Positions 51,211 through 60,948 of a stretch of 64,000 nt of DNA are shown piece by piece. The translations under genes were made by a program, and so were the position numbers. The notes below the pieces were generated by a model that saw only the letters and a list, made by a program, of their open reading frames with translations, ran no database searches and was not told the DNA's origin. This stretch comes from JBAVVD01 sp049697115. GTDB lineage: Bacteria; Acidobacteriota; Aminicenantia; Aminicenantales; UBA4085. Position 1 is the stretch's first letter, and every line of letters begins with the position of its first letter. The stretch covers positions 62,001-126,000 of the forward strand of contig JBAVVD010000021.1 of assembly GCA_049697115.1 (NCBI GenBank). The letters are read 5' to 3'.

Positions 51211-53885
51211 TGAATGGAGACAAAATCTTCCTCATCGACGGTAACTCCCTCCTCTACCGTTCCTATTACGCCATTCAGCACCTGTCCACTTCTCAGGGCT
51301 TTCCCACGAATGCCATCTTCGGATTCATCAATATACTCCGGAAATTTATGGAGAAAGAAAAACCCCGCTACCTGGGAATCGTTTTCGACACACCGGGCCC
51401 CACGTTCCGCCACGAGGTTTTCAAGGAATATAAAGCTCACCGCAAGCCCATGCCTGAGGACCTTGTCCAACAGGTTCCCGTCTTAAAACAAATCATCCAG
51501 GCCTTTAACATTCCCATCTTTGAATATGAAAAATACGAAGCCGATGATGTCTTGGGAAGCCTGGCCGGCGAGGCATCTGCCCACAAGTGCCAAACCGTCA
51601 TTGTTACCACCGACAAAGACCTCTTTCAGCTCGTCGATAAAACAACCGCCGTCTACAATCCGGCCAAGGAGATGTACCTGGATGAACAAAAGGTCAAGGA
51701 ATTCTTCGGCGCTTTCCCTTCCCAGGTTGTCGATGTCCTTGCCCTCTGGGGAGATCCATCAGATAACATCCCGGGCGTGCCCGGAATCGGAGAGAAGACC
51801 TCTAAAAAACTTATCAATCAGTTCGGATCCCTGGAAAATCTCCTTAAAAACCTTGGACAAATCAAGAATCCAAAGCTCAAGGAAAAAATCGAGCAAAACC
51901 TGGACGCACTTCGCTTGAGCCAGAAGCTGGCGACCATTGAAAAAGAGCTGGATATTCCCTTTCGGCTCCATGACTTTGCCGTATCCGAACCGAACGATAA
52001 AGAAATTCTTCGGCTCTACCAGGAACTCGAGTTCTCATCCCTCCTCTCGGAACATCTCAAATCCCCCAAAAAAGCTCCCAAAAAATACACGGTTGTTTTC
52101 AAAGAAAAAGAGCTTCAAGAACAGGTGGAGAGAATGAAAAGAGCCAAATTCCTTTCTCTGGACACAGAAACAGACAGCGTCTCTCCCACCCAGGCCCATC
52201 TCGTCGGGATCTCCTTCTCTTTGGAGCCCGGGGAAGCTTTTTATCTCCCCCTCGGTCACGATTATCCTGGCGCGACCACGCAGATTCCCAAAGAGAAAGC
52301 GTTGCGTCTTCTCAGAGACGTGCTCCAAGATCCAAAGATAAAAAAAATCGGTCAGAATATTAAGTATGACTTGATCATTCTTAAAAGAGAGGAAATCTCC
52401 TTGGAGGGAATTGACCTGGATACAATGGTCCTGTCCTATCTTCTGGAGCCAAACTGGGGGAAACACAACCTGAATAAGTTGGCCCTCCATTATCTTCAGG
52501 CCAAATCCATTCCCTATCACGAGGTGGTCGGAAAAGGCAAGAATGAATTGACTATGAACCGTGTGGAAATCGAAAAAGTCACTCCCTATGCCTGCCAGGA
52601 TGCGGACTTTGCCTTTGAACTGAGCCAGATTTTATGGCCACGAGTTAAGGAAAAGAAATTGGATACCCTTTACAGGGAAATCGAGAAGCCCCTGATCGAG
52701 GTTTTGGCTGAAATGGAGATGGCCGGAGTGAAAATCGACGCAGAAGCCCTCAAAGGCCTCTCCGTAGAGTTGGAGGCTGAACTCTCTCTCCTGGAGAAGA
52801 AAATCTATGAAACAAGCGGTGTGAAATTCAACATCAATTCCCCTCAGCAGCTGGCCCACATTCTCTTTAATAAAATGAACCTCCCTCCCTCACGGAAAAC
52901 CAAAATTACCCGGGGATATTCCACCTCCATCAACATTCTCCAGGAACTGGCTCCTCTCCATCCCATTGCCCGGTACGCCCTGGACTACAGGCAGCTTTCA
53001 AAGCTCAAATCCACTTATGCGGATGCACTGCCCCTCTTGATCAATCCGGAGACCGGAAGGATTCACACCTCATATAACCAGACGGTTGCGGCCACTGGCC
53101 GCCTTTCCAGCTCCAATCCGAACCTTCAGAACATCCCGGCCCGCGGAGAAATGGGAAAGAGGTTCCGTCAGGCCTTTATTCCAGAAAAGGGGTGTCTTTT
53201 CCTCACCGCTGATTATTCCCAGATTGAACTCCGGGTTCTGGCCCATCTCTCGGAAGACCCGGCCCTTGTTGAATCATTCCTCCACGATCGCGATATCCAT
53301 GAGGAAACCGCCCTGCGCGTATTCGGAACCACGTCTTCCCTCTACAAAGAGGAACAACGCCGGAAAGCGAAGGTCATCAACTTCAGCATAATCTACGGGA
53401 CTTCTGCCTTTTCTTTGGCCAAAGAGCTGCAGACCTCGACTTCGGAAGCGCAAAAATTCATCGACCGCTATTACGAAAAATACCCGAAGGTTCAGGAGTT
53501 CCTGGAAAAGATCGTCGAGGAAGCAAAGAGCTGCGGGTTCTCCAAAACTCTCTTTGGGAGGATCCGACAGGTCCCGGAGCTCAAGCAGTCGGAAAATTCA
53601 ATCCGTCAGGCCGGCCGCCGCATCGCCCTCAACACTCCCATCCAGGGTTCGGCCGCAGATTTAATGAAAAAAGCAATGATCGATATCTGGCGGGAATTGC
53701 ATCGGCAGAATTTGCAAACACAGATGATTCTTCAGGTCCACGATGAGCTGGTATTTGAAGTCCCGGGAAGAGAAAAGGCCGAGGTGGAAGGTATCGTTAA
53801 AGAGAGATTGGAGCATGTTTTTCCGCTCAAAATCCCGTTAAAAGTTCAGCTCGGATGGGGGCCGAATTGGGCCGAAGCGAAATAG
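51207..53885 (+). CDS. polA: DNA polymerase I
   Basis: Repair and Okazaki-fragment polymerase of 892 residues with three domains. The 5'-3' exonuclease domain comes first (about 1-290, LIDGNSLLYRSYYAI, YEADDVLGSLA, TTDKDLFQL). The 3'-5' exonuclease domain (about 315-500) keeps the metal ligands in LDTETDS, so proofreading is likely. The polymerase domain has motif A DYSQIELRVLAHLSED, motif B RRKAKVINFSIIYGTS and motif C QVHDELVFE. It follows the 88-residue gene with a 4-bp overlap. Confidence 0.96.
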   Translation: MMNGDKIFLIDGNSLLYRSYYAIQHLSTSQGFPTNAIFGFINILRKFMEKEKPRYLGIVFDTPGPTFRHEVFKEYKAHRKPMPEDLVQQVPVLKQIIQAFNIPIFEYEKYEADDVLGSLAGEASAHKCQTVIVTTDKDLFQLVDKTTAVYNPAKEMYLDEQKVKEFFGAFPSQVVDVLALWGDPSDNIPGVPGIGEKTSKKLINQFGSLENLLKNLGQIKNPKLKEKIEQNLDALRLSQKLATIEKELDIPFRLHDFAVSEPNDKEILRLYQELEFSSLLSEHLKSPKKAPKKYTVVFKEKELQEQVERMKRAKFLSLDTETDSVSPTQAHLVGISFSLEPGEAFYLPLGHDYPGATTQIPKEKALRLLRDVLQDPKIKKIGQNIKYDLIILKREEISLEGIDLDTMVLSYLLEPNWGKHNLNKLALHYLQAKSIPYHEVVGKGKNELTMNRVEIEKVTPYACQDADFAFELSQILWPRVKEKKLDTLYREIEKPLIEVLAEMEMAGVKIDAEALKGLSVELEAELSLLEKKIYETSGVKFNINSPQQLAHILFNKMNLPPSRKTKITRGYSTSINILQELAPLHPIARYALDYRQLSKLKSTYADALPLLINPETGRIHTSYNQTVAATGRLSSSNPNLQNIPARGEMGKRFRQAFIPEKGCLFLTADYSQIELRVLAHLSEDPALVESFLHDRDIHEETALRVFGTTSSLYKEEQRRKAKVINFSIIYGTSAFSLAKELQTSTSEAQKFIDRYYEKYPKVQEFLEKIVEEAKSCGFSKTLFGRIRQVPELKQSENSIRQAGRRIALNTPIQGSAADLMKKAMIDIWRELHRQNLQTQMILQVHDELVFEVPGREKAEVEGIVKERLEHVFPLKIPLKVQLGWGPNWAEAK

Positions 53886-53951
53886 AGAATCAACGGAAGT
53901 CTTCATAATTCTCGCCGTTTTAGAGATTGTGAAAAGGGGAAAAAAGAATTT

Positions 53952-53980
53952 TTGACAGCCGATATTTCCTGTGTTATAAG
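53952..53980 (+). promoter_or_regulatory. promoter of the PRC/MgtE_N/CBS-NRAMP pair
   Basis: TTGACA (53952-53957), 17-base spacer, TATAAG (53975-53980). Transcription should start near 53987, and AAAGGAG follows just before the GTG at 53998. Confidence 0.65.
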
Positions 53981-53997
53981 CAAGTTTTAAAGGAGTT

Positions 53998-55299
53998 GTG
54001 TCGGCCTCAATGAATCTGGAGCTGAACCAAAAAATCGGTCAAGAGGCGAGTGTAAAAATGTTCGTCTACGTCTCAGAAATCCTGGGTTGTCCGGTGCTTG
54101 ATGCGCACGGCCATTCCCAAGGAAAATTAACCGACTTGAAAGTCAAGCTGGGAGAGCTCTTTCCAAAAGTGACAACCCTGGTGGTTAAAAAGAGGGGGGA
54201 GAGAAAGCCTATAGAACTGGAGTGGATCGGCGTGCAAAGCTTTTACAGTCACACGGTCCAACTCAACCCAGGCGCTGAGATAAAATTCAAGCCCCTTGAA
54301 GTTAAAACGGATGAGATCCTGCTGCGAGAGGAGCTTTTGGACAAGCAGGTGGTAGACACTTTCGGAGCCAAAATCGAACGGGTGAACGACATCCATCTTC
54401 TGGTTGTGAACAAAGAGCTCCGTATTGTTCATGTGGATTACGGGATCAGAGGGATTCTGCGCCGCCTTGGCTGGCTGAAGACAATGGACGCCCTCAGCAA
54501 CTGGCTCTTTGCCTTTCAATTCAAAGAAAAAATGATCTCCTGGAAATACATCCAGCCGCTCTCCAGCGATCCCAGAAAGAAGAACCTCAAGCTGAATGTA
54601 ACGTCAAGAAAAATCCATGAGATCCATCCCTCAGATCTGGCGGACATCATCGAAGAGCTCGATCGGTTCAACCGTTCCACGATCTTCCAGTTCCTGGATT
54701 TGCAGACCGCCGCTCAGACGCTTGAGGAGGTCGATCCCAAGCTTCAGGTCGCCTTGATCCAATCCGCCACTGTAGAAAAAGCCTCTGATATCCTGGAGGA
54801 AATGGCTCCCGACGAGGCAACAGACCTGCTCGCTGACCTGCCGGAGGAAAAAAAGCAGAAATTGATCCGGACCATGGAGAAGCTCTCACGAGAGGCCGTT
54901 GAAGAGCTCCTCAAGTTTGAAGAGGGAACAGCCGGAAGCATTATGACCAGTGAATTTTTTTCAATCATCCAGGATCAGACCATCGGGGACGCCATAGAAA
55001 AATTCAAGACAACGATTCACCCGCTGGAAACCCTGGCCTACATCTATGTCACAGACAGGGAAAACCATCTTGTGGGCGTCTCCACGTTACGGTACCTCAT
55101 TACCTGTCCCAGAGACACCCCTCTGTCGCAGCTGATGAATACACATCTCATTAAGGTTGAGCCGGAAGACGACGTGGACAAGGTCGCTGCGCTTTTCAAA
55201 AAGTATAAACTCATGTCTCTGCCCGTCATCGACCAGGACAATGTCCTGAAAGGAATTATCACCCTTCAGGACATTATGGAATTAGAATTCAAGGAATAA
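53998..55299 (+). CDS. soluble PRC-barrel, MgtE_N and CBS-domain protein
   Basis: A 433-residue protein with two PRC-barrel-like units (about 20-100 and 100-180), an MgtE-type N domain (about 205-310, HPSDLADIIEELD, MAPDEATDLLADLP) and two CBS domains (about 315-433, TAGSIMTSEFFSI and MNTHLIKVEPEDD). It lacks the membrane part of MgtE, so it cannot be a channel itself. In MgtE the N and CBS domains sense Mg2+. Start: GTG at 53998, with AAAGGAG close by, or ATG at 54010. It abuts the transporter gene (stop TAA then ATG), which makes it a likely regulator of that transporter. Confidence 0.88.
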   Translation: MSASMNLELNQKIGQEASVKMFVYVSEILGCPVLDAHGHSQGKLTDLKVKLGELFPKVTTLVVKKRGERKPIELEWIGVQSFYSHTVQLNPGAEIKFKPLEVKTDEILLREELLDKQVVDTFGAKIERVNDIHLLVVNKELRIVHVDYGIRGILRRLGWLKTMDALSNWLFAFQFKEKMISWKYIQPLSSDPRKKNLKLNVTSRKIHEIHPSDLADIIEELDRFNRSTIFQFLDLQTAAQTLEEVDPKLQVALIQSATVEKASDILEEMAPDEATDLLADLPEEKKQKLIRTMEKLSREAVEELLKFEEGTAGSIMTSEFFSIIQDQTIGDAIEKFKTTIHPLETLAYIYVTDRENHLVGVSTLRYLITCPRDTPLSQLMNTHLIKVEPEDDVDKVAALFKKYKLMSLPVIDQDNVLKGIITLQDIMELEFKE

Positions 55300-56565
55300 A
55301 TGTATAGCGGTATGGGCCCGATGAAAAGACCGAATCTCAAGTCCCACTGGAAAACATTCCTTCTCTTTCTGGCTGTCGCCGGCCCTGGGATTATCACGTC
55401 CAATGTCGACAATGATGCGGGCGGAATCGCGACATATTCAATGGCTGGAGCCCATTTCGGATACAGCCTTCTCTGGTCGCTCATCCCCATCATGTTGGCC
55501 CTCATTATCATCCAGGAAATGAGCGCCCGAATGGGCGTCGTAACCGGAAAGGGTCTTTCGGACCTCATCCGCGAACGATTCGGAGTTCGGATCACTGTCT
55601 ATCTTCTTCTGACCTTGGTCCTGACCAATTTCGGTAATGTGATTGCCGAATTTGCCGGAGTGGCCTCGAGCCTGGAAATATTTCACGTCTCAAAGTTCAT
55701 CTCTGTTCCAATCAGCGCCCTACTGGTCTGGCTCTTGGTCGTCAAAGGAACCTACCGGTCCGTGGAAAAAATCTTTCTTTATGCCTGTCTGTTCTATGTG
55801 ACGTACATCATCGCTGGCTTCCTGGCCAAACCTGACTGGGGAGAGATTGGGAAAAATCTGATCCATCCAGCATTTGACTTCTCCTCTGTAAGAATGGGAA
55901 TGCTCATCGGCCTTGTCGGGACGACCATTGCTCCCTGGATGCAATTCTATCTTCAATCCTCAGTTGTGGAAAAAAATATTGCTGTCAGGGATTATAAGCA
56001 TGCCCGGCTGGATGTCGTCATCGGAAGTTTTGTGGTGACCATTATCGCCGGTTTCATCGTTCTCACCTGCGGAGCCACACTTTTTAAATCGGGAATAAAA
56101 GTAGACACCGCTGCAGATGCGGCCCTGGCCCTGGCTCCTTTGGCAGGGAAGTACTGCTCCGCCCTTTTTGCCTTTGGACTTCTTAATGCTTCCCTTTTCG
56201 CCGCTTCTATTTTGCCCCTCTCCACAGCCTTTGTCGTCTGCGAAGGCATGGGCTGGGAGAATGGAGTCAATAAAAAATTTTCTGAGGCCCCCCAGTTCTA
56301 CGGGCTCTACTCCATGCTGATTTTTCTCGGGGCGGGCATCATTCTTCTCCCGGGAATCCCTCTTTTCCCGGTCATGTATATCTCCCAAGTCATCAATGGG
56401 CTCGTCCTGCCTGTGATTTTGATTTTCATGCTTCTTTTGGTCAACGACAAAAAGCTGATGGGAGACTATGCGAACAAGCGCGGCGAGAATATTTTTTCCT
56501 GGGCCACAGTGATGCTCTTGGTCATCATGAGCATCTTCTATCTCGGTTCGCTGCTCGGGATTTAG
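55300..56565 (+). CDS. NRAMP-related divalent metal transporter, possibly Mg2+ type
   Basis: A 421-residue protein with about eleven membrane helices. It belongs to the NRAMP (SLC11) superfamily, but the canonical metal site is altered. The TM1 DPGN motif is replaced by SNVDNDAGG, and the TM6 MPH(N) is replaced by IAPWMQF, so the metal-binding Met is absent. Loss of that Met is a known feature of NRAMP-related Mg2+ transporters. The QEMSARMGVVTGKGLSDLIRE loop is typical. The adjacent MgtE_N/CBS gene supports Mg2+ as the substrate, but Mn2+ cannot be excluded. Confidence 0.88.
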   Translation: MYSGMGPMKRPNLKSHWKTFLLFLAVAGPGIITSNVDNDAGGIATYSMAGAHFGYSLLWSLIPIMLALIIIQEMSARMGVVTGKGLSDLIRERFGVRITVYLLLTLVLTNFGNVIAEFAGVASSLEIFHVSKFISVPISALLVWLLVVKGTYRSVEKIFLYACLFYVTYIIAGFLAKPDWGEIGKNLIHPAFDFSSVRMGMLIGLVGTTIAPWMQFYLQSSVVEKNIAVRDYKHARLDVVIGSFVVTIIAGFIVLTCGATLFKSGIKVDTAADAALALAPLAGKYCSALFAFGLLNASLFAASILPLSTAFVVCEGMGWENGVNKKFSEAPQFYGLYSMLIFLGAGIILLPGIPLFPVMYISQVINGLVLPVILIFMLLLVNDKKLMGDYANKRGENIFSWATVMLLVIMSIFYLGSLLGI

Positions 56566-56601
56566 TCTGAACTCAATTTGGGACCGCTGCCCTCAGCCGT
56601 G

Positions 56602-57726
56602 CTATAAAACTTTCTGGTAGACCCGGTATTTTTTATATAGTTTCCCCCCCATTCGTTCCATCTCCGCCCTGACCTTCACGTTGGCTTCCAGTTCATGATG
56701 GGTGTCCATAATTTCGAATCCCGCCTCAGAGGCAGAGATAATCATCTTCACTCCCATGAGGACATCCAGCCCGATGCCTCTGTATTTTTCTTTAATTCCG
56801 CCGAGCAGAAGGTCCAGTTGTTTTGTCTTTTTGGCTGCCCGAAGGATTTTGAGAAATCCAAAAGGAAAAAGCCGGCCCCGAGCGTTCAGGATCCCCTCCG
56901 TCATATCAGGAATACCGATAACGAAGGCAACCACTTCGTCGCCTTTCTGGACCGCCTTGACAAACCTGGGGTCGATCACTGGAAGATAGCGCTTGGCCAG
57001 GTCGTCCATCTCATTTTCCTCCAGGGGAGCAAAGCCATAGATATTGCTTTCTGTGTAACATTCATTCATCAGGCTGAGAACAGGCCGAATCCACGGCTTG
57101 AGATCTTTCTTTCTCCGGAATTCACGAATTTCAAAATTCCCGCGCCGTTGAATCCGCTCATAAATTCTTAAGTAAAAATCAGGAAGCTTCTTCGGCACAT
57201 CCAGCTTATAGACAAAATAATCCACATCTTTTGTATAGCCCTCGTGCTCGACCACTTGAGGCAGCCATTCAAAATTGAAATACGTGGCAATTGTTGCCCG
57301 GTTCTCAAATCCTTCGATGAGGAATCCTTCGGGATCCTGGTCTGAGAAGCCGTAGGGCCCAATGATGCGTGTCATTCCGCGTGCCCGTGCCCACTCTTCA
57401 ATGCGGGTCAAAAGGCCATGAACAACTTCCTGGTCTTTCGAGGTCTCAAGATATCCAAATCTGGCGATCCGGACATTGCGGTGCTCATTGTAACGCGTAT
57501 TGATAATCCCCATGACGCGGCCGACGGCTTCCTGCTCTCTGAACGCAAGAAGAAGGATTGTCGGACAATACGAAAACGCCTTGTTTGTTTTCGGATTAAA
57601 ATATTTCCATTCATCCATATAAATTGGATGAACCCAATTGACATGATGCGCATGGATTTTTTCCGGAAGATAAATAAAAGTCTTAAGGTCCTTGCGCGTT
57701 TTGACTTCTCTTATTTCAAGATTCAT
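56602..57726 (-). CDS. GNAT-like protein, two acyltransferase-type halves, unknown substrate
   Basis: A 374-residue protein of a family common in Bacteroidota and other phyla that I know only as a GNAT-superfamily hypothetical. Conserved blocks are WVHPIYMDEWKYFNPKTNKA, VGRVMGIINTRYNEH, IIGPYGFSDQDPEGFLIEGF and GLDVLMGVKMI. The ATG at 57726 follows AAGGAAAGGGCGA. A longer start at 57855 would add a stretch of residues unlike the family. It is convergent with the NRAMP gene (36-bp gap) and divergent from the rnf operon. Confidence 0.85.
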   Translation of the reverse strand: MNLEIREVKTRKDLKTFIYLPEKIHAHHVNWVHPIYMDEWKYFNPKTNKAFSYCPTILLLAFREQEAVGRVMGIINTRYNEHRNVRIARFGYLETSKDQEVVHGLLTRIEEWARARGMTRIIGPYGFSDQDPEGFLIEGFENRATIATYFNFEWLPQVVEHEGYTKDVDYFVYKLDVPKKLPDFYLRIYERIQRRGNFEIREFRRKKDLKPWIRPVLSLMNECYTESNIYGFAPLEENEMDDLAKRYLPVIDPRFVKAVQKGDEVVAFVIGIPDMTEGILNARGRLFPFGFLKILRAAKKTKQLDLLLGGIKEKYRGIGLDVLMGVKMIISASEAGFEIMDTHHELEANVKVRAEMERMGGKLYKKYRVYQKVL

Positions 57727-57760
57727 TCGCCCTTTCCTTCTTTCATGAAAATTTACTAAA

Positions 57761-57789
57761 TTTATCCTATAATGAGCGATAAAAATCAA
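57761..57789 (-). promoter_or_regulatory. promoter candidate of the GNAT-like gene
   Basis: Minus-strand TTGATT (57789-57784), 17-base spacer, GATAAA (57766-57761). Moderate match only. The rest of the divergent gap to the rnf operon (57790-58022) includes TTGACA at 57961-57966, with a poorly spaced TAATAC (15 bases), as a possible rnf promoter. Confidence 0.35.
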
Positions 57790-58022
57790 CACATTTTTTC
57801 TCTGACCGTATCCCACTTTGTAAGAGAAAGGAGGGAAATTCAGAGCCTGTCCCACAACGGGGATATAATCCGAATTCCCTTGTTTCGGTTCGTGTCCTCG
57901 CTTTCCTCGAAATAGGAAAATTACGGACTCGCTCCTTCGCGCCCAATCGTCTATCCACAGTTGACAAGTTCTTGTCTTTCTTAATACACTTGTCCCTCAT
58001 TTTATATTTCGCCTTAATAGCC

Positions 58023-59375
58023 ATGAAACGCAATACTTTTCCTCGTGGAATTCATCCTCCGGAATTGAAGGATCTGACCGCAGAGAAACCCATCGAAGTT
58101 CTTCCTCCTCCGGAAAAAGTCTTCGTCCCTCTGTCTCAGCATTTTGGCAAACCGGCCCAGCCTCTGGTTAAAAAAGGCGATGTCGTCTATCTCGGGCAAA
58201 AAATCGGTGACGCCAGTTCTCTTTTTTCAGCTTCTGTTCACGCTCCTGTCTCTGGAAAGGTCGTCTCCATAGATGACTATAACCACCCCTGCGGAAAACC
58301 GGTACCTACCGTAACCATAGCCAATGACGGCCAAGACCTGGCGCCTTCAGAAAGACCGGAAGAAAATGGAAAAGGTCCGAGGCTTATGCCTGCTGAAGAC
58401 CCTTTTTCTCTCAGCTCTGAGGAAATATGCCAGAAAGTCAGAGAAGCCGGAGTGGTCGGGCTGGGAGGGGCCGCCTTTCCCACCGCGGTCAAGCTCTCTC
58501 CACCCAAAGACGCGAACATCGACACAATCATCATCAACGGTTGCGAGTGTGAGCCCCTGCTGACAGGAGATTACAGGCTCATGATGGAATATCCAGAAGA
58601 TATCCTTCAAGGCGCAGAAATCATCCGGCTGGCCGCCTCTGCGAAAAAAGTTGTTGTCGGCATTGAAGATAATAAAATCAAAGCCTTCGAAACGCTTCAA
58701 AGATATCTCAATGGATTCCCCATAGAACTTTCTCTGTTGAAAACGAAATATCCACAGGGAGCAGAAAAGAACCTCATTTTTGCTCTTCTGCGGAGAGCGG
58801 TTCCTCGCGGAGGGCTTCCCTTTAATGTGGGAGTTGTCGTCCAGAACGTGGGGACAGCCAAAGCTGTTTGGGATGCCGTCAAAAAAGGAACGCCTCTTTA
58901 CGAAAGAGTCATCACCTGCTCCGGTCCGGGGATCAAAGAGCCGAAGAATGTTCTGGTGCGCATCGGGACGCCTGTCCAGAATGTCATTGACTTCTGCGGC
59001 GGGCTGAATGACGGGGCGAACCTCCTCATCATCGGCGGCCCAATGATGGGCGTCTCTCAATGGTCTCTGGATGTGCCCCTTATTAAAGGGACATCAGGAA
59101 TTCTCGCATGGCTTCCCGGACCGCAGCCGCGCGAATACAGCTGCATCCGCTGTGCCCGCTGCGTCGACCACTGCCCAATGGGTCTTGTTCCGACTCAGTT
59201 GGCCAAGTTTATCAAATACGAAAACCTGGAAGAAGCGGAAGCCTGGGGTGTACTGGATTGCGTGGAATGCGGATGTTGTCAGTACATCTGTCCTTCCAAT
59301 ATTCCGCTCGTTCACTGGATTCGCCTTGGGAAAAGTTCTGTCAGCAGTTTGAAATCGAAAAAGAGAGCCGGATGA
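58023..59375 (+). CDS. rnfC: Rnf complex subunit C
   Basis: Cytoplasmic NADH-oxidising subunit of the Rnf ion-pumping ferredoxin:NAD+ oxidoreductase. About 450 residues: an N-terminal barrel-sandwich domain (RGIHPPELKDLT), an FMN/NADH-binding domain (GLGGAAFPTAVKLSPP), an SLBB domain, and two 4Fe-4S motifs (CIRCARCVDHCP, CVECGCCQYICP). I choose the ATG at 58023. No clear ribosome binding site precedes it. It overlaps rnfD by 4 bp. Order C-D-G-E-A-B is that of many anaerobes. Confidence 0.95.
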   Translation: MKRNTFPRGIHPPELKDLTAEKPIEVLPPPEKVFVPLSQHFGKPAQPLVKKGDVVYLGQKIGDASSLFSASVHAPVSGKVVSIDDYNHPCGKPVPTVTIANDGQDLAPSERPEENGKGPRLMPAEDPFSLSSEEICQKVREAGVVGLGGAAFPTAVKLSPPKDANIDTIIINGCECEPLLTGDYRLMMEYPEDILQGAEIIRLAASAKKVVVGIEDNKIKAFETLQRYLNGFPIELSLLKTKYPQGAEKNLIFALLRRAVPRGGLPFNVGVVVQNVGTAKAVWDAVKKGTPLYERVITCSGPGIKEPKNVLVRIGTPVQNVIDFCGGLNDGANLLIIGGPMMGVSQWSLDVPLIKGTSGILAWLPGPQPREYSCIRCARCVDHCPMGLVPTQLAKFIKYENLEEAEAWGVLDCVECGCCQYICPSNIPLVHWIRLGKSSVSSLKSKKRAG

Positions 59376-60349
59376 CAAACCATAATTTCATCATTAAGTC
59401 TTCCCCTCATTTCCGGGACAGAGATTCTGTCCCAAAAATTATGTACACCGTCATTATCGGCCTCGCTCCGGCCGGCCTGGCTTCTGTGTACTTTTTCCGT
59501 TTCAGAGCATTGGCTCTACTCCTCTCTTGTGGTGCAGCCTGCCTGGCCACAGAAGCACTCTTCTTTCTAGTCAGGAAAAAATCCATGCATTCTCTTTTAG
59601 ACGGATCGGCGATCATCACAGGCTTGCTTCTGGCCATGACTCTCCCCCCCTCTTTGCCGGTGAGCATGGCCGTCATCGGCTCCGTTGCCGCCATAGGGAT
59701 TGGCAAACAGGTTTTTGGCGGACTCGGCCATAACATTTTTAATCCCGCCCTTGTGGGAAGGGCTTTCCTCGCCACTGCTTTTCCAGCGGCTATGACCACA
59801 TGGATTCCTCCGGTTATGGTCACGGTCAACACTGCCACATATGCCACCCCGCTGGGGGATCTGAAATTTCAGAGCGCCCTTGCCAAAGGGACACTCGTTC
59901 CCCTGAAAAGCCTTTTCTGGGGCAATGTCGGAGGTTGTCTAGGCGAAACATCGGCCATTGCCCTTCTTCTGGGAGGTCTTTTTCTCCTCTTCCGCCGGAC
60001 CATTGACTGGCGAATCCCTCTGGGCATTTTACTCTCCCTTACCGTATTTACAGGAGTCTTCTGGCTGGCCAGTCCTGATAAATACGTCTCCCCAGGCTTT
60101 CACCTCCTTGCTGGAGGTCTTCTTCTGGGCGCCTTTTTCATGGCCACAGACATGGTCACCTCCCCGCTGGCACCAATGGCCACCTGGATATATGCTCTAG
60201 GAATAGGATTTCTCATCGGCCTCATCCGCCTTTTCGGAGGATTTCCTGAAGGCGTCATGTATTCTATTCTCTTGATGAATGCCTGTGTCCCGCTGTTGAA
60301 TATATACATTCGCCCCCGTATTCTGGGCCAAGTAAGAAAGAAAAAATGA
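59372..60349 (+). CDS. rnfD: Rnf complex subunit D
   Basis: Integral membrane subunit of Rnf, 325 residues with about ten membrane helices. It carries covalent FMN on a Thr in the family; the candidate site is the TYATPLG stretch (in NTATYATPLG), the place of the usual SGATPL motif. The segment GHNIFNPALVGRAF is conserved. The start is the ATG at 59372, sharing ATGA with the rnfC stop; the frame is open further upstream but only as a shadow of rnfC. The stop overlaps rnfG by 4 bp. Confidence 0.95.
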   Translation: MTNHNFIIKSSPHFRDRDSVPKIMYTVIIGLAPAGLASVYFFRFRALALLLSCGAACLATEALFFLVRKKSMHSLLDGSAIITGLLLAMTLPPSLPVSMAVIGSVAAIGIGKQVFGGLGHNIFNPALVGRAFLATAFPAAMTTWIPPVMVTVNTATYATPLGDLKFQSALAKGTLVPLKSLFWGNVGGCLGETSAIALLLGGLFLLFRRTIDWRIPLGILLSLTVFTGVFWLASPDKYVSPGFHLLAGGLLLGAFFMATDMVTSPLAPMATWIYALGIGFLIGLIRLFGGFPEGVMYSILLMNACVPLLNIYIRPRILGQVRKKK

Positions 60350-60948
60350 CACTCTCTTCGCGAATGCTTGTCGTCCTTTCTTCGGTCGGCCTCCTCTCTG
60401 GAGCGCTGCTGATGAGCGTCAACCTCTTGACCAGGGAAAAGATCGCTGATAACAAGCAGAAAGAAATTGAAGCGGCCGTGACAATCGTCATCCCCGGAAC
60501 AGAGACAAGCCAGAAAATCTATGAAGAAAAAGACTTTACCGTTTACGAGGGCATAGACGCCCAGGGACAGGTTGTGGGCTTTGCCATCCAAACCGCGGTT
60601 GCCGGATTTCAGGATAAAATCCTTTTCCTTTTCGGGACAAACGCGCCCCTCACGAAGATCAACAGCCTCTACATACTGGACCAGAAGGAAACACCGGGTC
60701 TGGGCGCAAAAATCACGGACCATGAAGCCTTCCTTCAATTCTGGGAGGAGAAAGTCTTCACCCGGCCGCTCACTCTGCACAAACCTCCGGCCAAAAAAGA
60801 GAATCTTTCTTCGTCGGAAGTGAACACCATTACGGGAGCGACCATTTCCTCGGAAGCGGTTCTCTCCGGTGTCAATAAATCGCTAGAAAAAATCAAACAA
60901 TTAAAAGAAGAGGGAAGGCTTTTCACCGAGGGGGCCCATGCCAAATAA
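60346..60948 (+). CDS. rnfG: Rnf complex subunit G
   Basis: A 200-residue subunit with one N-terminal membrane helix (about 7-30) and a periplasmic FMN-binding domain. The flavinylation motif is intact: VNTITGATISSEAV, with the acceptor Thr in TGAT. FMN is attached by ApbE, which is not in the window and may lie just beyond the right edge. Start overlaps rnfD by 4 bp, and the end overlaps rnfE by 11 bp. Confidence 0.95.
   Translation: MTLSSRMLVVLSSVGLLSGALLMSVNLLTREKIADNKQKEIEAAVTIVIPGTETSQKIYEEKDFTVYEGIDAQGQVVGFAIQTAVAGFQDKILFLFGTNAPLTKINSLYILDQKETPGLGAKITDHEAFLQFWEEKVFTRPLTLHKPPAKKENLSSSEVNTITGATISSEAVLSGVNKSLEKIKQLKEEGRLFTEGAHAK

Noticed and set aside
59108..59371. Longer N terminus of RnfD
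   Set aside because: The extra 88 codons are an out-of-frame reading of the rnfC ferredoxin region; the ATG at 59372 overlaps the rnfC stop in the usual way.
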